From positions 1-64,000 of the forward strand of contig JAHHIB010000019.1 of NCBI GenBank assembly GCA_019359075.1: a DNA stretch of 64,000 bases. Direction: 5' to 3'. This document shows, in pieces, positions 47,443 through 56,769 of the stretch. Source of the DNA: Kalymmatonema hyalinum WJT4-NPBG1 (GTDB taxonomy: Bacteria > Cyanobacteriota > Cyanobacteriia > Cyanobacteriales > Nostocaceae). Made by a program: the position numbers and the translations under genes. Positions within the stretch are counted from its first letter, which is position 1. Each line of letters starts with the position of its first letter. Under the pieces are notes generated by a model. The model was not told where the DNA came from and did not search any database. It saw only the letters and a list, made by a program, of their open reading frames with translations.

Positions 47443-48180
47443 ATGTTTAATACTAATTTCAGCAAGCTTATTCTGTCCTTCCTCAACTTCTCTCAAAAAC
47501 TGCTCGTTGCTCGTTGGCGTTCTCTAGTGTTGCTACTGATAGGGATTTATTTACCTTTGCAAATCTTTGGACTGCTAGCACTAGAGGTATGGAAGCATGA
47601 AGGTGGTTTTCCTTGGGATGTGCCGATTCTCGTAGCAATTCACTCTACAGCACGGGCGCAACTGGATGTTATTGCCGTAACCCTGACTGAGTTTAGCTCA
47701 ATTCGGGTTGTCTTTCCCGTTGTCAGTGTTATAGCGCTAGTGTTGTTAATCCAAAGACGGTGGCGATCGCTCACCTATCTACTCACCACTGAGATAGGAA
47801 GCGGCATCATCAACCGCACAGCAAAGGAATTCATGCATCGAGTGCGTCCCCATCTGTGGGATTCACTAACTCATGAGTTAGACTTCTCTTTTCCCAGTGG
47901 TCATTCCATGATGAGTATGACGTTGGTGGCAACTCTAGTCATTTTGACATGGGGTAGCGTTTGGTGCTGGGTAGTTCTGATTGTTGGAAGCTTATTCGTA
48001 TTGGCTATTGCCTGGACACGACTTTATTTAGGGGTTCACTTTCCCAGTGATATTTTGGCAGGCTGGATGGTTTCCATAGCCTGGGCAATTGGCGTAAGTC
48101 TGATTATTAGACCTCATTTGACTAAGCTCAGCATCGTCAGTGAAACTCCTGCTGCAGAGGAAACAACATTACAAAGTTGA
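47443..48180 (+). CDS. PAP2-family membrane phosphatase
   Basis: 245 residues from ATG 47443. About five to six membrane helices. The three phosphatase motifs are present: KEFMHRVRP, FPSGHSMMS and RLYLGVHFPSDILAGW, with the catalytic histidines in SGH and VHFPSD. Likely dephosphorylates phosphatidate, undecaprenyl pyrophosphate or a related lipid at the membrane. Confidence 0.93.
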   Translation: MFNTNFSKLILSFLNFSQKLLVARWRSLVLLLIGIYLPLQIFGLLALEVWKHEGGFPWDVPILVAIHSTARAQLDVIAVTLTEFSSIRVVFPVVSVIALVLLIQRRWRSLTYLLTTEIGSGIINRTAKEFMHRVRPHLWDSLTHELDFSFPSGHSMMSMTLVATLVILTWGSVWCWVVLIVGSLFVLAIAWTRLYLGVHFPSDILAGWMVSIAWAIGVSLIIRPHLTKLSIVSETPAAEETTLQS

Positions 48181-48218
48181 AAGCAAAAAGCCCTACTCTT
48201 TAAACAGGTACGACCACT

Positions 48219-48908
48219 TCAAGGTATCCACTCCAAAACCACACCTAAGCGAGTGTCTTTATCCTGTTTCGCATTTTGCTGCTGAATATCTGTAGATATA
48301 CGCAGATTACGAGTGATGGCGTAGCCTACCGATAACATTGTTAAACCAACTTCTTCTCCAGTACCCGGAGCCACCCAACTCTGTGTCAAAGAAATATCTG
48401 CTGCACCACCGCGAGACAATACTAACAACAGTTTTGCACCCAGATTCACTCCATCTGTTGAGTAGCTGTTCGTTTCCAGGTGGCGATAGCCTACCACAGG
48501 TGCAATATTGACGTAGCTACCCAAAGGGCGTAAATAATAATGCACGTCTGCACCATAAGCCTCTCGTTGACCATTAAATGTTGTTTGATACTCACCACTT
48601 AGCGTTAAACCAGTACGACCAATAAATACATCCTCCACACCCACATTTACTCCAAAAGCTTGCTCAGAAGGAAAGTAAGAATAGCCCAGCCGTACCTTCG
48701 TGGGAAAGCTGGGATCATTCTTAATGTCTTCCAACACATTTGGCACTTGACGCCGCCAACGTTGCAAAACCGGACTATCCTTGATGATTTCCGGGCTTAA
48801 ATTCAAATCCTGGGCGTCTTTTGAAGGCGTATCACACAAACCAGGAGCAGCCATCAAAACCAAACTCATACCTACTGCAAAGCATAAAGCTGATAACTGC
48901 TCTCTCAT
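48219..48908 (-). CDS. Secreted, probably outer-membrane beta-barrel protein
   Basis: 229 residues from ATG 48908 (MREQLSALCFAVGMSLVLMA), which gives a signal peptide ending near GLC. The mature part has alternating strands (KVRLGYSYFPSE, GLTLSGEYQTTFNG, YVNIAPVVGYRHLE, LRISTDIQQQN), suggesting an eight- to ten-strand barrel. It is separated from the upstream acsF by a terminator hairpin. No family name recognised. Confidence 0.7.
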   Translation of the reverse strand: MREQLSALCFAVGMSLVLMAAPGLCDTPSKDAQDLNLSPEIIKDSPVLQRWRRQVPNVLEDIKNDPSFPTKVRLGYSYFPSEQAFGVNVGVEDVFIGRTGLTLSGEYQTTFNGQREAYGADVHYYLRPLGSYVNIAPVVGYRHLETNSYSTDGVNLGAKLLLVLSRGGAADISLTQSWVAPGTGEEVGLTMLSVGYAITRNLRISTDIQQQNAKQDKDTRLGVVLEWIP

Positions 48909-48930
48909 TCCTTTGTGTCCTGTGCGGTTT

Positions 48931-48966
48931 GTAAAAAAAAAGCGGCTCTGCACAATGCAGAACCAC
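48931..48966 (-). terminator. Rho-independent terminator after acsF
   Basis: On the minus strand GGTTCTGCA-TTG-TGCAGAGCC forms a 9-bp stem with one G-T pair, followed by GCTTTTTTTTT. Confidence 0.82.
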
Positions 48967-48992
48967 TTAAGTTTTAGCAAAACCCTTATAAT

Positions 48993-50069
48993 CTAGCGAG
49001 CAGCGCCTTGGGTAGCAGCAGCATCAAGTGGTTTGATGAAGTACAACCGCAACAACTGCCAACCATTGGAGATGTAGTAGGGCAATTTTTGGAAGAATTG
49101 TAGGAATTTGGGAGTTTTTGAGTTAGCTATTGCCGTCAGATTCTCGTTGTTCTTAACACAAACTTCCAACCGCTTATAAAACTCCGGATGCTGAACATCC
49201 AGTGTAATTGGGAACACTCGCCCTGCGGTTTCATTGGTCTTTTCAATCACGTAAACATCATATTCGCGTGCATCTAAACCAATTGACGCATAAAAGTCTT
49301 TGCGCTGGACGTCGTTAAGGTACATCGTCGCGAACACCGACAGCAGGAAGAAGCGACTCCACAACCGCGCCTTCCAATCATTTAACATTTGCGGCTGAGA
49401 TTTCATGATGGCATCAAAGAAATCCCCGTGGCGGTTTTCATCCTGACACCAGTTTTCAAACCAGCGGAAAATCGGATAAATCCGGTCTTCTGGATGTGCC
49501 TCTAGGTGACGATAAATTGTGATATAGCGCCAATAACCTATCTTTTCTGAAAGGTAAGTTGCGTAGAAGATGAATTTCGGCTTAAAGAACGTGTATTTGC
49601 GGCTCTTGGTCAAAAACCCTAAATCCAACGCCAGATTGAAGTCGGACAACGCTTTGTTCAAGAAGCCAGCATGACGCGCTTCATCCCGAGACATGAGAGT
49701 GAAGCATTCTGCCAAGACGGGGCTTTTGCCCTTCAAACGGCGACCGAGTTCTTTGTACAGCAAAAAGCCGGAAAACTCTGCCGTACAGGAACGCTCTAGA
49801 AATTCCACGAACAATCGGCGAGTTTCCCCGTCAAGATGATCCCAGGATTGTTCAAACTCGGCATCCCGAACAAAGTGATGGCGGTTGTAGTCTGCACGAA
49901 ACTCTTCCAGAATGGCTTGTAACTCGTCTTCGTTTGGCGAGATGTCCATCTTTGCCATCTCATCGAAGTCGGTCGTGTAAAATCGGGGTGTCAGTAGGGT
50001 TTCTTGGGCTGGGACTTTAATCCCGGACCGCATTTCTTCAAAGCCTGGTTTTTTTAGGGAATCTACCAT
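48993..50069 (-). CDS. acsF: Mg-protoporphyrin IX monomethyl ester aerobic cyclase
   Basis: 358 residues, the normal AcsF/ChlE length. A di-iron centre is indicated by [35 protein letters not shown] and [11 protein letters not shown]. It makes the isocyclic ring of chlorophyll in the O2-dependent route. This gene marks an oxygenic phototroph. Its own terminator follows. The 528-bp upstream region presumably carries its promoter. Confidence 0.96.
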   Translation of the reverse strand: MVDSLKKPGFEEMRSGIKVPAQETLLTPRFYTTDFDEMAKMDISPNEDELQAILEEFRADYNRHHFVRDAEFEQSWDHLDGETRRLFVEFLERSCTAEFSGFLLYKELGRRLKGKSPVLAECFTLMSRDEARHAGFLNKALSDFNLALDLGFLTKSRKYTFFKPKFIFYATYLSEKIGYWRYITIYRHLEAHPEDRIYPIFRWFENWCQDENRHGDFFDAIMKSQPQMLNDWKARLWSRFFLLSVFATMYLNDVQRKDFYASIGLDAREYDVYVIEKTNETAGRVFPITLDVQHPEFYKRLEVCVKNNENLTAIANSKTPKFLQFFQKLPYYISNGWQLLRLYFIKPLDAAATQGAAR

Positions 50070-50597
50070 GTCTTGATTGCCATGAATGTCTTATTATCTT
50101 GATTGCCTGCGAGAGTCAACAGTAATACCCTGACAAGGCACAATAGACGACAGTATTTTATTTGTTATAGTTCAGTCTATCAAGGTACAGGGTGAGTACA
50201 GGCGGAGAAAACGTTAAGAGTTGCAACAACACTTCAATTTTTTGGGAAATCCGCAATTGAGGATGTGTAGCCTGTACTATAAGCCATCCTACTAACTTAA
50301 ATCACTCAGTCGGGTGAATCCACTGGGTGAGGTAGGGTAAGCGCAAACGTATCATACTATAAAGATATAGCAGCATGACTATATATGTAATTAATGTAAC
50401 ATTTAACTCAGTAAAATTTATCTAAGCTGGTTATCTTAGGAATAAGAGCGATCGCTCCTTGGCGGGCACTCGGTGCCATCCCCCAAGCGATCGCGGTGGT
50501 ATAGGAATTGTGAAAACTTTGGCTGCTTATTCTGATCCGAAAAAAATAGAGTAGGAATGTACTTAGGAAAGAGTGAATTAGAGGGGATGGAAACCAG
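50070..50597. other. Intergenic region between divergent acsF and TM2 genes
   Basis: No gene is supported. A HIP1-bounded palindromic block (GCGATCGCTCCTTGGCGGG ... CCCAAGCGATCGC) lies at 50450-50495. Confidence 0.55.
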
Positions 50598-51128
50598 ATG
50601 AATGCAGAAAACAACAATAACAATAATAGTAATAATAATAATAATAAAGACAATCAAGAACGTCTTCTTGTCTCCTACATCTTGAGTGCAGCCTGGTTTG
50701 TTGGCTTGGGCGGACTACACCGTTTATACAATGGCAAAATAGGGACGGGTTTGTTCTGGCTGTTGACTGGTGGTGTGCTTGGTATAGGGCAGTTTGTAGA
50801 CTTGTTTATTATCCCTAATATGGTTGATGAACACCACATGAAACTTAGACTCAAAGCAGGTTTATCGCCTTTGGGTGTGCCTTTGAATCAACCTGCTGTT
50901 GCTACCCAAGTTTACCGCTCTCCCCAGGAAAAACTGATGATGCAATTGCTGAAAGCTGCGGAAAAAAGGGGCGGTCAACTTACCGTCACTCAAGCAGTTG
51001 TGGATACGGGGGCTACCTTTACTGAGGTGGAAGCTGTTTTCAAGGAGTTGCTGAAATCAGGATATGCGAGGATAGATAACGACCCCGTTACCGGAGCCGT
51101 AATCTACCACTTCCACGAGTTGAACTAA
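50598..51128 (+). CDS. TM2-domain protein with poly-Asn N-terminus
   Basis: 176 residues. The N-terminal 18 residues are mostly Asn, encoded by an AAC/AAT triplet tract. A TM2 domain follows: VSYILSAAWFVGLGGLHRLY, NGKIGTGLFWLLTGG and GIGQFVDLFIIP. The C-terminal part (residues about 105-175) looks like a small winged-helix (LLKAAEKRGGQLTVTQAVV). The stop overlaps the convergent DUF2996 gene by 4 bp. Confidence 0.88.
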   Translation: MNAENNNNNNSNNNNNKDNQERLLVSYILSAAWFVGLGGLHRLYNGKIGTGLFWLLTGGVLGIGQFVDLFIIPNMVDEHHMKLRLKAGLSPLGVPLNQPAVATQVYRSPQEKLMMQLLKAAEKRGGQLTVTQAVVDTGATFTEVEAVFKELLKSGYARIDNDPVTGAVIYHFHELN

Positions 51129-51805
51129 TTTCTCCCCAGCCACTTTTGCCCGTTCAAGCGCTGCACCAGTCCATAAACCAGTAAATCAAGCGTAACTTTG
51201 CGCTCATCGATTAAGAATGACTCAAGAGTGCTGGGCTTTTTGCCTTCGTAACAGGAAAAAGCCTTTTTCCCTTGAATATCTTCTTCGGTAAAATACAGGT
51301 TAAACTGGCGCAAACCATTCTGCCAACTGCCCGCGATTTGCCAGCATTCCTCATTTGTGTCAAAACCAATGACGGAAATTTTCTGCTTGGCAAAATTCAG
51401 CTGTAAATCTTGCACCCCTTGAGATGCGATCGCCTTTTGTACAGCTGGCAAGTAATCTTGCTGGATAAATTCTGCAAATGGCTTATCTTCTAGCGCTGGT
51501 GCTTTCTCTTTTTTTGCGGCTGCTTTAGCGGCTCCTTTTTCGCCTGCTGCGGCTTTATCCCCTGCGCCTGCTTTAGCGGCTCCTGCTGGCTTCTCGCGTT
51601 TGGGTGCTGCAGTCGTTGTTTTTGCCGCATTGGGGTTAGTTTCTGGGTTTGCGGCTTTGGGATCTGGCGCGTTTGCCGTAGGAATGTCTGTCGCTTCGGG
51701 TGAGTCTGTACTGGGAGCGTGTTCTTCAGCGACACTGGGAGCCTGCTGGTCTACAGTACTGGGAGCAACTTCCCCAGCTTCATTGTGATTTGTTTCTTCT
51801 GCCAT
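51125..51805 (-). CDS. DUF2996 protein with long Ala/Pro/Lys-rich N-terminus
   Basis: 226 residues. Residues 1-100 are low-complexity (Glu/Ala/Pro, then Lys/Ala repeats such as AAKAAAKKEK). The folded C-terminal part (about 105-226) carries FAEFIQQDYLPAVQKAI, QISVIGFDTN-like IGFDTNEECWQIAGSW, and ERKVTLDLLVYGLVQRLNGQ, typical of DUF2996, a cyanobacteria-specific family of unknown function. Confidence 0.82.
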   Translation of the reverse strand: MAEETNHNEAGEVAPSTVDQQAPSVAEEHAPSTDSPEATDIPTANAPDPKAANPETNPNAAKTTTAAPKREKPAGAAKAGAGDKAAAGEKGAAKAAAKKEKAPALEDKPFAEFIQQDYLPAVQKAIASQGVQDLQLNFAKQKISVIGFDTNEECWQIAGSWQNGLRQFNLYFTEEDIQGKKAFSCYEGKKPSTLESFLIDERKVTLDLLVYGLVQRLNGQKWLGRN

Positions 51806-52029
51806 TGCTCAGGTCTATCCTTTGTCTTGCTATGAGAGATCACCTGGAGGTCATTGTCATTTTCATTTTGACACAGCCACGCCTGTCTCCAGACAACGAC
51901 CACTTTTTCCAGCAACTAAAGCCTTGCCCTTAGAGGACAAATCAATTCCAATTCAAAATTATAAAAATTATTTTGTTTGCGTAGCGTGCCCGTAGGGCAT
52001 ACTTTGAATGCGTGAATGCGTGAATTGTC

Positions 52030-52305
52030 CTAGCCTCCAGCAACAGCGGGTACAATACTCACTTCATCACCATCTTTCAATGGTGTAGCCGATCCGTCCA
52101 AAAACCGGATATCTTCACTATTGACGTACAAATTCAGAAACCGCCTTGGCTGTCCGCTTTCATCGCACAACCGCGACTTAATACCAGGACAGCTTTGCTC
52201 TAGAGAGTCAAACAGCTCAGTGATCGTGCTGCCTTTACATTCTAGGGTGGCTTGGTTGTTGGTGAATTTTTGCAGAGCAGTGGGAACTAAAACTTTTACA
52301 GACAT
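52030..52305 (-). CDS. CysO-like MoaD/ThiS sulfur-carrier protein
   Basis: 91 residues from ATG 52305; an upstream in-frame ATG at 52389 adds an unconserved leader. A ubiquitin-like fold is suggested by [51 protein letters not shown] and the C-terminal AVAGG that would carry a thiocarboxylate. It resembles mycobacterial CysO, including VNIYVNDEDVRF-like and ILPAVAGG-like parts. It lies 174 bp downstream of threonine synthase on the same strand. Confidence 0.85.
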   Translation of the reverse strand: MSVKVLVPTALQKFTNNQATLECKGSTITELFDSLEQSCPGIKSRLCDESGQPRRFLNLYVNSEDIRFLDGSATPLKDGDEVSIVPAVAGG

Positions 52306-52479
52306 AGATTTGGAGAGTCGTAAGTTGGAAGTTAAGGGTTGTATGTCATCAGTCATTTGTGAGCCAACGCAGCCAAGGAGTGTTTCCAACTGTCACGGCG
52401 ACTGGCGTTCACCATAGACATACCCGAAGGGTTCTTTGTTCTTTTTAATGACTAATGACCAATGACCAATGATTAATGA

Positions 52480-53784
52480 CTAAACCAGGACTTGCTGCCA
52501 TTCTAAGCGATCCAGTGTCCGGGAACGCTCTAGCGCTCGTTCAAAGCTATCGAGTTTTGCCTCAATCGTCAGAGGTTCGCCAATGTAACCTTGTATGGCT
52601 TCTTGGGTTTTCAAGCCATTTCCGGTAATGTACACCACTGTGGTTTCATCTGGGTTAATCTTACCAGCTTCTGCCAACTTCTTCAGCACCGCGACAGTTG
52701 TACCACCTGCAGTTTCTGTGAAGATGCCTTCTGTTTCTGCCAGCAGCTTGATGGCTTCGATAATTTCGCTATCGGTGACGGATTCAATATGACCACCAGT
52801 TTTCTTGGCTACGTCTAAAGCATAAACAGCATCTGCTGGGTTACCGATCGCCAGCGATTTGGCAATTGTATTCGGTTTCACTGGCTTGATAAAGTCGCGT
52901 TGTTCCTTATAAGCTTGGGCGATCGGTGAACATCCTTCAGCTTGTGCGCCGCTGAATTTGACTTCCTTGCCTTCCACCAAACCAACTTCTACGAATTCTT
53001 GGAAGCCTTTGTAAATTTTCGTGTACAGCGAACCAGATGCCAAAGGTGCGACGATGTGGTCAGGCAGTTCCCAACCCAGTTGTTCTGCTACTTCAAAGCC
53101 TAGTGTCTTGGAACCTTCTGAGTAGTAAGGACGCAGGTTGATATTGACAAAACCCCATCCATGTGTATTAGCAACTTCCGAACACAAGCGGTTGACTTGG
53201 TCGTAGTTACCCTTGACAGCCATGAGAGTGGGACTGTAAACCAGGCTCCCCAAAATTTTTCCTGCTTCCAAATCAGCGGGAATGAACACGCAGCAGTCTA
53301 AACCAGCGTGTGCCGCAATAGCAGCGGTAGAATTTGCTAAGTTACCCGTGCTAGCGCAAGAAACAGTCGTGAAACCCAACTCGCGTGCGCGGGTGAGAGC
53401 AACTGACACCACCCTATCTTTGAAGCTGAGGGTGGGCATGTTGACGGCATCATTCTTGATATATAGCTTCTTTAAACCTAGGCGACGTGCCAAGCGGTGC
53501 GATCGCACCAACGGAGTCATACCAGTTCCCACATCAATCGGATTTTCGCTGACTACAGGCAAAAACTTACGATAGCGCCAGATGGAGTTTGGTCCTGCCT
53601 GAATTGTTTCACGGGTGACGGTGGAGCGCAGGGCACTATAGTCGTAGCTTACTTCCAATGGACCAAAGCAGAACTCGCATACATGAAGAGCCTTGAGCTC
53701 ATATTCCGTGCCACATTCCTTACATTTTAAGGATTTAAACGTGGCAGTGGTGCCTTGGGTGTTGGTGGTTGTCGCCTGTGTCAT
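52480..53784 (-). CDS. thrC: Threonine synthase
   Basis: 434 residues. N-terminal zinc ribbon-like CKECGTEYELKALHVCEFC, PLP-lysine motif LSFKDRVVSVAL, phosphate-binding ASTGNLANSTAA, and EGIFTETAGGTTVAVL. It converts O-phosphohomoserine to threonine. It is flanked on both sides by MoaD/ThiS-like genes in the same direction. Confidence 0.95.
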   Translation of the reverse strand: MTQATTTNTQGTTATFKSLKCKECGTEYELKALHVCEFCFGPLEVSYDYSALRSTVTRETIQAGPNSIWRYRKFLPVVSENPIDVGTGMTPLVRSHRLARRLGLKKLYIKNDAVNMPTLSFKDRVVSVALTRARELGFTTVSCASTGNLANSTAAIAAHAGLDCCVFIPADLEAGKILGSLVYSPTLMAVKGNYDQVNRLCSEVANTHGWGFVNINLRPYYSEGSKTLGFEVAEQLGWELPDHIVAPLASGSLYTKIYKGFQEFVEVGLVEGKEVKFSGAQAEGCSPIAQAYKEQRDFIKPVKPNTIAKSLAIGNPADAVYALDVAKKTGGHIESVTDSEIIEAIKLLAETEGIFTETAGGTTVAVLKKLAEAGKINPDETTVVYITGNGLKTQEAIQGYIGEPLTIEAKLDSFERALERSRTLDRLEWQQVLV

Positions 53785-54003
53785 AAGTCAGCTTTCCCTG
53801 GATGTCCGTCAACTGTGGATTGATGTTACCACGAGCAAAAATACTCGTCAAACATACCCGATAAAATTTGTCGGGTTTTATTTGTAGACAAGTGTACTAT
53901 TGAATATAAAATTCAAAAATGGTAGGATATAAAATTGAGTTAATAAGCGACTACAATATTCTCCTCGTCTGTCCTAACGATTAGCAATCAAACGGATTTC
54001 ATA

Positions 54004-54258
54004 TCAGCCACCACTAACTGGCGGAATTAACACCACCTCATCGCCGTCTTGCAGGATGGTAGCTGGTTCGACAAATTGCAAATTCACCCCAAAACGCGTA
54101 ATATCCCGCAATTGAGAGAGTTGGGGATGTTCGGTAATGAGGCGATCGCGCACTACGGCAACAGGTGTATTTTGAGGAAATTCCAGTACGAGTTCTGGAA
54201 CTCCATAAGCTTCTTGGTAAGCAGCAAACAATTTAACGGTAACGGTAATTCCAGACAT
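54004..54258 (-). CDS. MoaD/ThiS family ubiquitin-like protein
   Basis: 84 residues: VTVKLFAAYQEAYGVPELVL, a middle helix (VAVVRDRLITEHP), GVNLQFVEPATILQDGDEVV and the terminal PPVSGG. This is the form expected for molybdopterin synthase small subunit, or for another sulfur carrier. No moaE is adjacent. Upstream of thrC by 219 bp. Confidence 0.87.
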   Translation of the reverse strand: MSGITVTVKLFAAYQEAYGVPELVLEFPQNTPVAVVRDRLITEHPQLSQLRDITRFGVNLQFVEPATILQDGDEVVLIPPVSGG

Positions 54259-54358
54259 GAAGATAAAATATGAATTGCTAGGGTCATCATAAGACTCAAC
54301 TTTCCCTAGCTAAAAACTTTATCAAAATAGTGACTATAGGAAAAATTATTCAGCAAGC

Positions 54359-54976
54359 TCAAAACATTTGTTCTAACATCTGAAAATCGCGCTGTACCTC
54401 ATTGCACAAAGACTTATTGTGAGGGTCTGTTTTGAGGGCTTTTTTAAGATAAATTTTAGCTTTGAAAGGCTGCTTTTCTGCAATCAGCGCTCGTCCCCAA
54501 ATTTGATAGGAAATAGCTTGCCACTGACGCACTTCTGCATCTGCTGGTAAACGCTGTGCTAATGCTTCTGCCAAGGATATCGCTTGGGGGAAGCGTCTTT
54601 CTTTCAAAAACTGCTGTAAATGTTCGTAAGTTTTCCACTTTAACCGCTGTTCTATCTCCGAAAAACTAGGCGGCTTTGGCTTTGGTTTTTCTTTTGGTTT
54701 TTCCTTCGTTGCTGTTTCTTTCCGCGTTACTTTTGTTGGCTGATATTCAACGGCTGGCGAGTGACTTGAAGGGGGTGCTGTCTCTTCTTGTGGTATCACC
54801 TGCAACAGCAGCTTGTATGCTTCAGTCACGGCAATAAACTTTTCTTTTGCTTTAGTGTCACCTGGGTTGATATCAGGATGATATTGTTGCGCCAGCCGAC
54901 GATAAGACGCTTTGATGTCGGCGAAACAGGCTCCTGACCTTAAACCTAATAAACGGTAGCAATCTCCAAGATCCAT
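54359..54976 (-). CDS. J-domain protein with TPR-like C-terminus
   Basis: 205 residues. N-terminal J domain (DCYRLLGLRSGACFADIKAS) with the HPD tripeptide in QQYHPDINPGD. A charged Pro/Lys linker (PKEKPKPKPPSF) and a C-terminal TPR-like helical pair (ALAQRLPADAEVRQWQAISY, AKIYLKKALKTDPHNK) follow. A DnaK co-chaperone of the cyanobacterial short type. Confidence 0.9.
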   Translation of the reverse strand: MDLGDCYRLLGLRSGACFADIKASYRRLAQQYHPDINPGDTKAKEKFIAVTEAYKLLLQVIPQEETAPPSSHSPAVEYQPTKVTRKETATKEKPKEKPKPKPPSFSEIEQRLKWKTYEHLQQFLKERRFPQAISLAEALAQRLPADAEVRQWQAISYQIWGRALIAEKQPFKAKIYLKKALKTDPHNKSLCNEVQRDFQMLEQMF

Positions 54977-55098
54977 CTTGAGTTATCAGCATCGCGAGTA
55001 TCGGCTATCAGCTTTAAGCTTAAAGCCTGAAGTCTAAATCATAAAGACTTCAATTCCAATTGAAAGTTCATACTTCACAGTTTTGCCTAGAGACGAGT

Positions 55099-55173
55099 GA
55101 GGAAGATGAGGGGGGACAAATTAATTCATAAGGTACGGCATTCAAAATTCCGAGTCTCTCCCTCATCTTCCTC
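55099..55173. repeat. 14-bp inverted repeat after clpP3
   Basis: GAGGAAGATGAGGG (55099-55112) pairs exactly with CCCTCATCTTCCTC (55160-55173). There is no T-run on the minus strand, so its use as a terminator is uncertain. Confidence 0.55.
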
Positions 55174-55180
55174 ATCCCTC

Positions 55181-55774
55181 CTAGGGACGTTCCTCAATCA
55201 CACGGTCAATCAAACCGTATTCTTTTGCCTCTTGAGCAGACATCCAGTAATCACGGTCTGTGTCTTTTTGAATTTTTTCTATAGGTTGACCAGTGCGAGC
55301 AGCTAGCATTTGATTGAGTTGCTGCCGCATTCTCAAAATCTCCTTAGCTTCAATCTCAATATCGGTCGCTTGACCTTGAGCGCCGCCAAGAGGTTGGTGA
55401 ATGAGAATTCGCGTATTAGGCAAAGCCAGACGTTTGCCTTTGGTACCAGCTGCGAGCAGGAACGAACCCATTGAAGCTGCCATCCCCACGCAGATTGTGA
55501 CCACATTTGCTTTAATGTGCATCATAGTATCATAGATGGCGAGACCTGCTGTCACCGAACCACCTGGTGAGTTGATGTAGATACTGATATCCTTGGTTGG
55601 GTCTTCAGCATCCATGTAGAGCAGTCTGGCAATAATGGCATTAGCCATGCCGTCGCTCACTTCTCCACTCAGGAAAATGATTCGTTCCAGAGCAAGGCGT
55701 TCGTAAAGATTAATCCACTGGGTGTAAGGATCTCCAGGGAAGCGGAAAGGGACTCTAGGAATACCAATCGGCAT
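55181..55774 (-). CDS. clpP3: ATP-dependent Clp protease proteolytic subunit ClpP3
   Basis: 197 residues. Active serine in [14 protein letters not shown], His in LIHQPLGG and Asp in [19 protein letters not shown]. In cyanobacteria, ClpP3 forms a mixed ring with the inactive ClpR. It follows clpR by 32 bp on the same strand, the known clpR-clpP3 arrangement. Confidence 0.92.
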   Translation of the reverse strand: MPIGIPRVPFRFPGDPYTQWINLYERLALERIIFLSGEVSDGMANAIIARLLYMDAEDPTKDISIYINSPGGSVTAGLAIYDTMMHIKANVVTICVGMAASMGSFLLAAGTKGKRLALPNTRILIHQPLGGAQGQATDIEIEAKEILRMRQQLNQMLAARTGQPIEKIQKDTDRDYWMSAQEAKEYGLIDRVIEERP

Positions 55775-55806
55775 AGGTTTTTTTTACTCTTAGCGAAAAA
55801 TAAGAT

Positions 55807-56505
55807 TTAAGCAGGAACAGCAGCAGCCAATGCTTGAGGAAGTTCTTTGGAACTTTCTAAAACCCGATCAATCAAGCCGTATTCTTTGGCTTGTTGGGGT
55901 GTCATGTATAACTTGCGATCTAAATCTTTGGAAATTCTCTCCACGGGCTGCCCAGTATTGCGCGAGAGAATACTCAAGATCATTTGCTTATTTTTCAGCA
56001 CCTCTTGTGCCTGGATTTGAATGTCTGTCGCTTGACCGTAGCCAGTACCACGTTTTGCCTGGTGCAGAACAATCGACGCATTCGGTAAACTGGCGCGACA
56101 GCCTTTGGTTCCCGAAGAGAGAATCATTGCCGCTGTACCCATAGCGTTACCAAGGCAGATGGTATGGACTGGCGGCTTGATGTAATTAAGGGTGTCACAG
56201 ATAGCAAATGCTTCTGTTTCGGAGCCTATGGCATCACCAGTGTACCAAGAAGTGCCTGTGGAGTTGATGTAGATAGAAATCGGCTTGTCTGGATCTTCGT
56301 ATTGTAGGTACAGAAGCTGAGCAATAATGAGTTCTGTTACGTCTACACCTAGTTGCTGTTTATACTCATCAGGGGAAACTAGGGGCAGTCCCAGGTATAT
56401 AATACGTTCCTTTAACAATAGAGAAGGTAAATCTGGCGGTGGTGATCGGTAGAAGCTGTCGCCACCGTAAGGTGCTTGCACAGCCTTGGTGATGGAATTT
56501 TCCAT
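55807..56505 (-). CDS. clpR: ClpP-like inactive subunit ClpR
   Basis: 232 residues. ClpP fold, but the nucleophile motif is changed: CLGNAMGTAAMILS has Gly where the Ser should be. There is also a short insertion around STGTSWYTGDAIGSETEAF. His in VLHQAKRGTG and Asp in SKDLDRKLYM remain. The missing Ser and the downstream clpP3 identify ClpR. Confidence 0.92.
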   Translation of the reverse strand: MENSITKAVQAPYGGDSFYRSPPPDLPSLLLKERIIYLGLPLVSPDEYKQQLGVDVTELIIAQLLYLQYEDPDKPISIYINSTGTSWYTGDAIGSETEAFAICDTLNYIKPPVHTICLGNAMGTAAMILSSGTKGCRASLPNASIVLHQAKRGTGYGQATDIQIQAQEVLKNKQMILSILSRNTGQPVERISKDLDRKLYMTPQQAKEYGLIDRVLESSKELPQALAAAVPA

Positions 56506-56769
56506 AGCAACTGTTGCCTAAATTGATGCCGTTAACTCTAGTACATCCTAGCGCGATGCTTGCTTGCTTGGAGGTGTGGATTTCTCTCTAAGGTGTAGTG
56601 CCCTTTGGGTACAAGGGCGACAAAAAGTATTCCCCTTTCGCCATTGCCATACACTTTTTATTATGAACATGATTTAAAGTTCTTGTTAGATAACTTTTCC
56701 GAAGTTGTGATGCTGTGCTTTGAAGTTATTTATAAATATGTATAGCCCGTGTAGGAACCTTGGGGGGTT

